NCBI RefSeq assembly: GCF_036967205.1
Contig: NZ_CP146022.1
Location: 930,001-994,000 of the forward strand
From: Streptomyces sp. Q6
GTDB lineage: Bacteria; Actinomycetota; Actinomycetes; Streptomycetales; Streptomycetaceae
Length of the DNA stretch: 64,000 nucleotides
Direction: 5' to 3'
Shown: piece by piece, positions 55,293 to 64,000 of the stretch
Layout: every line of letters begins with the position of its first letter
Position numbering within the stretch: the stretch's first letter is position 1
Position numbers and translations under genes: made by a program
The notes under the pieces: generated by a model
Seen by the model: the letters and a program-made list of their open reading frames with translations, nothing else
What the model was told of the DNA's origin: nothing
Database searches by the model: none

Positions 55293-56735
55293 ATGAGCGA
55301 CGGACAGACACCGGGCCCCGGCGACGGGGTGCCCGCACCACAGCCCGGCACCGAGGCGGAACTGGAGCGGCTGCGCGCCGAGGTCGAGTTGCTGCGTGAC
55401 CGGGCCGGCACCGAACGGCGGCGCCGTGCCCGCACGTTCGTCGTCCGGCGCACGATCGCGGCGGTCCTGATCGCCCTGGTCGCGGTGCTCGCGGTGACGT
55501 CCGTGGTGGGCCTGTGGGGTTCGCGGACGACGTTGGACACGGACCGGTGGATCGCCACGGTGGGCCCGCTGCCGGAGGACCCCGAGGTGAACGCCGCCGT
55601 GTCCACGTACCTGTCGAACGAGATCTTCGACCAACTCGACGTGGAGCAGCGGCTGTCCGAGTCGCTGCCGCCCCGGGCCGCGTTCCTCGCGGCCCCGGTC
55701 ACCGGCGCCGTGCACGACTATCTGCGCGACTCGATCTCCCGGTTGATCGCCACGGACCGGTTCCAGGAGCTGTGGCGGGCGACGAACCGGTTCGCCCACG
55801 CCCGCATCATCGCCGTACTGGAGAAGCGGAACGAGAACGTGCGGGTGCGGGGCGACACGGTCACGCTGAATCTGCTGCCCATGGTCAACAACCTGCTGGG
55901 GTCCCTGGAGGACCGGTTGCCGTCCCTGTTCGACAAGAAGCTGGATCTGCCGGCCCTGTCGTCCGGGGAGATCCCGCCCGGTCTGCACGAGCGGATCGAG
56001 AAGGCGCTCGGGGTGTCGCTGCCCGAGGACTTCGCGCAGATCCGGCTCTACAACCGGCACGAGCTGGGCCAGTTGCAGGAAGCCGTCCTGCTGTTCAAGC
56101 GGGCGGTCGTGGGCCTGTTGATCGCCGTGCCCGTGCTGCTCGCCGTCTCGCTGTGGGTCTCGCCGAACCGGCGGCGCACCCTGCTCCAGCTCGGCCTGTG
56201 GCTGGTCGTGACGGTCACCGTCCTGACAGCGGTGCTGCGGGCCGTACGGGACCAGTTGCTCGGCCAGATGCCGCAGGGCGTCTACCGCGACGGGCTGCGC
56301 GCGGCGCTGTGGACCGTGTTCACGACGCTGCGCGAGCGGGGCGACCAACTGCTGTGGCTCGGCATCGGGATCGCCCTGCTCGCTTATCTGGTGGGCCCGG
56401 GGCGGCTGCCGGTCGCGCTGCGCGGGTACGCCGGCCGGGGCGCCCGCGCCACGGGCCGCTCCCTGTCGAAGGCGGGCGAACGCGTCGGCAAGCACCGCAC
56501 GGGCACGTCCGTACGGCCGTGGCTCGCCCGGCACGCGGACGCGCTGCGGGTCGGCGGCGCCGTCGTCGCGGCGCTGATCTCGATCCTGCTGTCGTCGTGG
56601 ACCGGCCTGCTCGTCGTCGGCGTCCTGCTGGCGGCGTACGAGATCGGCGTGACGCTCGGGGCCCGTACGGGGAGCTCACCCCCGGCAGGTGAGGCGGACC
56701 CGCGGGGCGCCGCCGAGACTGGCGCCCCGGGCTGA
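55293..56735 (+). CDS. Multi-pass membrane protein of unknown function
   Basis: 480 residues. A short cytosolic coiled stretch (ELERLRAEVELLRDRAGTER), one hydrophobic segment (RRTIAAVLIALVAVLAVTSV), a long extracytoplasmic helical domain (DTDRWIATVGPLPEDPEVNA to about residue 260), then three further segments (AVVGLLIAVPVLLAVSLWVS, LGLWLVVTVTVLTAVLRAVR, LLWLGIGIALLAYLVGPGRL) and a last one near the C-terminus. No enzyme motif. ATG 55293 has GGAGG upstream. I do not recognise a named function. Confidence 0.78.
   Translation: MSDGQTPGPGDGVPAPQPGTEAELERLRAEVELLRDRAGTERRRRARTFVVRRTIAAVLIALVAVLAVTSVVGLWGSRTTLDTDRWIATVGPLPEDPEVNAAVSTYLSNEIFDQLDVEQRLSESLPPRAAFLAAPVTGAVHDYLRDSISRLIATDRFQELWRATNRFAHARIIAVLEKRNENVRVRGDTVTLNLLPMVNNLLGSLEDRLPSLFDKKLDLPALSSGEIPPGLHERIEKALGVSLPEDFAQIRLYNRHELGQLQEAVLLFKRAVVGLLIAVPVLLAVSLWVSPNRRRTLLQLGLWLVVTVTVLTAVLRAVRDQLLGQMPQGVYRDGLRAALWTVFTTLRERGDQLLWLGIGIALLAYLVGPGRLPVALRGYAGRGARATGRSLSKAGERVGKHRTGTSVRPWLARHADALRVGGAVVAALISILLSSWTGLLVVGVLLAAYEIGVTLGARTGSSPPAGEADPRGAAETGAPG
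56676..56692. promoter_or_regulatory. Perfect TCACC-N7-GGTGA box
   Basis: TCACCCCCGGCAGGTGA, lying inside the 3' end of the membrane-protein gene, 83 bases before the GH63-like start at 56776. Confidence 0.55.
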
Positions 56736-56775
56736 CCGAAGGCGTACTGGCGTACGGGGTACTGGGAGGAATCAC

Positions 56776-59457
<2,682 letters not shown>

Positions 59458-59462
59458 CGCCG

Positions 59463-60938
59463 ATGGCCGCATTGCCCGCACAGCCCGTCGTCCACGAGAT
59501 CAACACCCGGGTGTGGCTGCGCGAGACGGGGCAGCGACTCGGCCGCGCCGTCTCGCTCGCGGACGTGCCCAAGGACGTGTGGGACGAGGTCACGCCGTCC
59601 GGGGTCGACGCCGTCTGGCTGATGGGTGTCTGGGAGCGCAGCCCCGAGGGCCGCGCCATCGCCCTGCGCGACCCGGTGCTCCGGGACGCCTTCGAGGCGG
59701 CGCTCCCCGGCGCCGTCGAGCGGGACATCGCGGGGTCGCCGTACTGCATCCGCCGCTACGAGGTCGACGGGGACCTCGGCGGCGCGACCGGCCTCGTCGC
59801 CGCGCGCGCCGAACTCGACGGGCGCGGCGTCGGGCTGCTGCTCGACTACGTGCCGAACCATGTGGCGCCGGACAGCCCCTGGGTGGGCGAGCATCCCGAG
59901 TACTTCGTGCGGGGCGACGCCGACGACCTGCGGCGCGACCCGGCCGCCTTCCTCGACGCGGGGCGCTCGGTGCTCGCCCGCGGCCGGGACCCGTTCTTCG
60001 CGCCCTGGCCGGACGTCGTCCAACTCAACGCGTTCGCAGGGCCGTTGCGGCACGCGACCGCCCAGATCCTGGGGCACATCGGACGGTTCTGCGACGGTGT
60101 GCGCTGCGACATGGCGATGCTGATGATGAACGACGTCTTCGCTCGGACCTGGGGCGAGCGGGCGGGAACACCGCCGGAGGAGGAGTTCTGGCCCGAGGTG
60201 ATCTCCGCCGTGCGCGCCGAGCACGCGGGGATGCTCTTCACGGCCGAGGCGTACTGGGACCTCGAATGGGCCCTGCAACGGCAGGGGTTCGACTTCTGCT
60301 ACGACAAGCGCCTGTACGACCGGATCCTCAACGAGGACGCCGCCTCCGTCCGCGGGCACCTCAGCGCCGACGTGGACTTCCAGCGCCGTCTCGTGCGGTT
60401 CCTGGAGAACCACGACGAGCCGCGCGCCGCGCACACCCTGTCCCCCGCCAAGGAGCGGGCCGCGGCGGCGCTGATCGCGACACTGCCCGGCGCGACGCTC
60501 TGGCACGAGGGGCAGTTCACCGGACGCCGCGTCCGGCTGCCGGTCTTCCTCGACCGGCGCCCCGAGGAGCCCGCCGACGTGTCGCTGCGCGCCTTCCACG
60601 AGCGGCTGCTCGCGAGCGTGCACCGCAGCGGCATGCGGACGGGGAGCTGGCGTCTGCTCGACTGTGCGGGATGGCCGGACAACAACTCGGCCCGACAGCT
60701 CATCGCCTCCTGCTGGACGGGCCCCGCGGGCCGCTTCCTGACGGTGGTCAACCTCTCCGACCAGCAGGCGCAGGGCCGCATCCGGCTTCCGTGGGACGAA
60801 CTCGGCCCCGACACCTGGGAGTTGACGGACGTCCTCGACGGCGACCGGTACGGGCGCTCCGGCGCCGAGCTGCTCGGCGCCGGCATCTACGTCGACCTGC
60901 CGCCCTGGGGGACGCATCTCCTGTCGGTGACCACCTGA
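59463..60938 (+). CDS. GH13 alpha-amylase-family protein
   Basis: 491 residues. Catalytic motifs: LLLDYVPNHVAPDSPWVG (region I), DGVRCDMAMLMM (nucleophile Asp), FTAEAYWDLEW (acid/base Glu) and RFLENHDEPRA (third Asp). The N-terminal segment has VVHEINTRVWLRETG instead of a signal peptide, so the enzyme is cytosolic. Typical of GH13 proteins associated with trehalose or glucosylglycerate metabolism. The start is at ATG 59463 after GAGGAGGTAGCGCC, 6 bases after the GH63-like stop, indicating one mRNA. Confidence 0.92.
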   Translation: MAALPAQPVVHEINTRVWLRETGQRLGRAVSLADVPKDVWDEVTPSGVDAVWLMGVWERSPEGRAIALRDPVLRDAFEAALPGAVERDIAGSPYCIRRYEVDGDLGGATGLVAARAELDGRGVGLLLDYVPNHVAPDSPWVGEHPEYFVRGDADDLRRDPAAFLDAGRSVLARGRDPFFAPWPDVVQLNAFAGPLRHATAQILGHIGRFCDGVRCDMAMLMMNDVFARTWGERAGTPPEEEFWPEVISAVRAEHAGMLFTAEAYWDLEWALQRQGFDFCYDKRLYDRILNEDAASVRGHLSADVDFQRRLVRFLENHDEPRAAHTLSPAKERAAAALIATLPGATLWHEGQFTGRRVRLPVFLDRRPEEPADVSLRAFHERLLASVHRSGMRTGSWRLLDCAGWPDNNSARQLIASCWTGPAGRFLTVVNLSDQQAQGRIRLPWDELGPDTWELTDVLDGDRYGRSGAELLGAGIYVDLPPWGTHLLSVTT

Positions 60939-60969
60939 CGCCTGACGGACGCGGGGCCGCCGCGGTCCG

Positions 60970-62757
60970 CTAGGGCGTGTCCGTCGCGGCCCACTCCGCT
61001 CCCGTGCGGGAGCGGAAGGCCTCGACGGCGCTCTCCACGGTCGGGAAGAACGCCTCGGGTCCGAAGGCGCGGTCCAGTCCGTACCGCTCGATCCTGCGCC
61101 GCACCGGGTCCTTGAGTTCGCCGAAGACGAGGTCGATCCCCCGTCCGCGCAGCGTCCGCTGGAGCTCCTCGAGCACGTCGGCGGCCGTCGTGTCGACGTC
61201 GGTCACCGGCTCGGCCGCGATCACCACGCACCGCGGCGCCGGCACATCGCGCACGGCCCGCAGCACCTCGTCGCGGAACGACTTGGCGTTGGCGAAGAAC
61301 AGCGGCGCGTCGAAGCGCACGACCACGAGTCCGTCCAGGCGCTGCGCTCCGGGGTGCGAGCGGACGTCGTGATAGCCCGCGACGCCGGGGACCCGGCCGA
61401 GCACCGTGCTGTACGGCCACCAGGCGCGCCGGAACACGTTCAGGATGGACAGGCCGACGGCGACGGCGATCCCGGGCAGCACTCCGAGCAGCGCGACCCC
61501 GAGGAACGCGGCCACGCACAGCCAGAACTCGGCCTTGCGCCGGCGCCACAGACGAGCCGTACCGGCGATGTCGGCGAGCGACAGGGACGCCGTGATGACG
61601 ACGGCGGCGAGCGCGGGCTGCGGCAGGTCGCGGAAGAGCCCCGGCAGCAGGACGAGCATCAGGAGGATCAGCGCGGCGCCCACGACCCCGGTCAACTGCG
61701 TGCGGGCGCCCGCCCGTTCGGCGACGGCGGTGCGCGAACCGCTGGTGCTCACGGGGAAGCCCTGGAAGAGCCCGGCCGCCGCGTTGGCCGCGCCGATGGC
61801 GATCATCTCGTCGTTGCCGCGCACTTCCTGTCCGGTGCGGTGCGCGAAGGCGCTGGCGTTGGAGATGGTGTCGGCCAGGGACACCAGGGCGATGCCGAGC
61901 GCTCCGGCGCACAGCGGGGCGAGGTCGTCCCAGCGGATGTCCGGGACCGTGAACGGCGGCAGCCCCTCGGGCAGCCGGCCGACCCGCTTCACCCCGTGCT
62001 CCCCGAGGTCGAACGCGACGGTCGCGCCGATCGCGAGCACCACCATGACGAGCACGGCGGGCACCTTCGGCAGCAGACGTTGCAGCAGCATGATCAGCAC
62101 GATGCAGCCGCCGCCCACGGCGACCGCCGCCGGCACCGCCTGCCCGTCGGCGAGCCCCCGTACGAACGCGTCGACCTCGCCGATCAGGCCGTCGGCGTCC
62201 GTGGAGAAGCCGAACAGCTTGGGCAGTTGGCCGACGAGGATGGTCAGGGCCAGGCCGTTCATGTAGCCGATCATCGTGGGCTTGGAGATGAGATCGGCGA
62301 TAAAGCCGAGCCGAGCCACCCCCGCAAGGATCGTGATCGCGCCGACCATCAGGGCGAGTACGGAGGCGAGCGCGACGGCGCGTGCGCTGTCGCCGTCCGC
62401 GGCGACCAGCGGGAGGACCGTCGCGGCGATCATGGGGCCGAGCGACGAGTCGGGTCCCAGCACGAGGATGCGCGAGGGGCCCGTCACGGCGTACGCGAGC
62501 AGGCACAGGACGGACGTGTACAGGCCGGTGATCGGCGGCAGCCCGGCCAGCTCGGCGTACGCCATGCCCTGCGGCACCAGGAGGGTCGTCAGGACGACAC
62601 CCGCGACGAGGTCCTTCACCAGCCAGGAGCGCCGGTAGGTGCGCAGGGTCGTCAGCCCGGGGAGTCCGGGCGGCCCGGACGGCTCCGGTGGTCCCGGCGG
62701 TCCCGGTGGTCCGGGCGGTCCCGGTGGTCCGGGCGGTCCCGTCAGGTCTTCGGGCAC
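60970..62757 (-). CDS. SulP-family anion transporter with collagen-like N-terminus and STAS domain
   Basis: 595 residues. Residues 7-33 are a run of Gly-Pro-Pro triplets (GPP repeated about six times, then [10 protein letters not shown]). They are followed by 11-13 membrane segments with the SulP signature [20 protein letters not shown] and a C-terminal STAS domain ([20 protein letters not shown], then [20 protein letters not shown]). Sulfate, bicarbonate or other anions are typical substrates. GTG 62757 has GGAGGTGA upstream; its start lies 8 bases from the stop of the ATPase gene on the same strand. Confidence 0.92.
   Translation of the reverse strand: MPEDLTGPPGPPGPPGPPGPPGPPEPSGPPGLPGLTTLRTYRRSWLVKDLVAGVVLTTLLVPQGMAYAELAGLPPITGLYTSVLCLLAYAVTGPSRILVLGPDSSLGPMIAATVLPLVAADGDSARAVALASVLALMVGAITILAGVARLGFIADLISKPTMIGYMNGLALTILVGQLPKLFGFSTDADGLIGEVDAFVRGLADGQAVPAAVAVGGGCIVLIMLLQRLLPKVPAVLVMVVLAIGATVAFDLGEHGVKRVGRLPEGLPPFTVPDIRWDDLAPLCAGALGIALVSLADTISNASAFAHRTGQEVRGNDEMIAIGAANAAAGLFQGFPVSTSGSRTAVAERAGARTQLTGVVGAALILLMLVLLPGLFRDLPQPALAAVVITASLSLADIAGTARLWRRRKAEFWLCVAAFLGVALLGVLPGIAVAVGLSILNVFRRAWWPYSTVLGRVPGVAGYHDVRSHPGAQRLDGLVVVRFDAPLFFANAKSFRDEVLRAVRDVPAPRCVVIAAEPVTDVDTTAADVLEELQRTLRGRGIDLVFGELKDPVRRRIERYGLDRAFGPEAFFPTVESAVEAFRSRTGAEWAATDTP
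62688..62745 (-). repeat. Tandem 9-bp repeat encoding collagen-like GPP triplets
   Basis: On the coding strand, alternating GGACCACCG and GGACCGCCC-type units encode Gly-Pro-Pro repeats at the N-terminus of the SulP protein. The near-identity of units at DNA level suggests recent slippage and likely strain-to-strain length variation. Confidence 0.75.
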
Positions 62758-62764
62758 CGCCGTC

Positions 62765-64000
<1,236 letters not shown>

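Overview
This window is high-GC actinobacterial DNA, most likely from a Streptomyces chromosome. The signs are GTG and TTG starts, strong third-position GC, many LacI/LysR/TetR/AraC/PadR/LuxR-type regulators and an almost complete absence of TTA codons. About 60 protein genes are packed on both strands. I see no rRNA, tRNA, CRISPR array, IS element or prophage. The largest stretch without an obvious gene is 470-860. A LacI-family regulator is cut by the left edge and a P-type cation ATPase by the right edge.

Layout. 1-5.0 kb: the end of a LacI regulator, then the most unusual locus, a 26-residue two-cysteine peptide gene (861-941) closed by a strong hairpin. It is followed by a translationally coupled set: a PqqD/RRE-like domain fused to an M50 zinc protease, a TPR protein carrying the only TTA codon noticed in the window, and a flavin reductase. 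This looks like a small, unassigned RiPP-type peptide-modification system. 5-10 kb: a LysR regulator divergent from a four-carbon sugar-acid kinase/PdxA2/TIM-barrel operon, then an Lrp regulator and a HAD phosphatase. 10-17.3 kb: Ppx/GppA, MoxR plus a VWA protein, a UvrA-like ABC ATPase, and two glyoxalase-fold paralogues around a small AraC regulator. 17.4-21.3 kb: purine permease, amidohydrolase (8-oxoguanine deaminase type) and a 2-oxoglutarate oxygenase. 21.4-30 kb: PLP decarboxylase, HAD phosphatase, a diiron oxidase-like/methyltransferase/CDGSH operon, a FUSC-type membrane protein, an FAD oxidoreductase with Rieske domain, and a YihY protein. 29.8-35.4 kb: XdhC and a three-subunit molybdenum hydroxylase, divergent from a TetR gene with two identical operator-like boxes between them. 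35.5-46.2 kb: mixed housekeeping and regulatory genes.

46.2-64 kb looks like a stress-type accessory region: YihY protein, DUF2252, lipid kinase, small membrane proteins, LuxR and MalT-like regulators, DUF1269, DUF6325-like, a GH63-like/GH13 pair, a SulP transporter and a P-type ATPase. A palindrome TCACC-N7-GGTGA recurs upstream of several of these genes, which suggests one shared regulator.

Nine loci, and about thirteen positions, show reading-frame breaks, nearly all explained by one missing base at a G/C run. The common direction argues for sequence or assembly error rather than nine real pseudogenes. Affected genes are annotated over their full reconstructed span.
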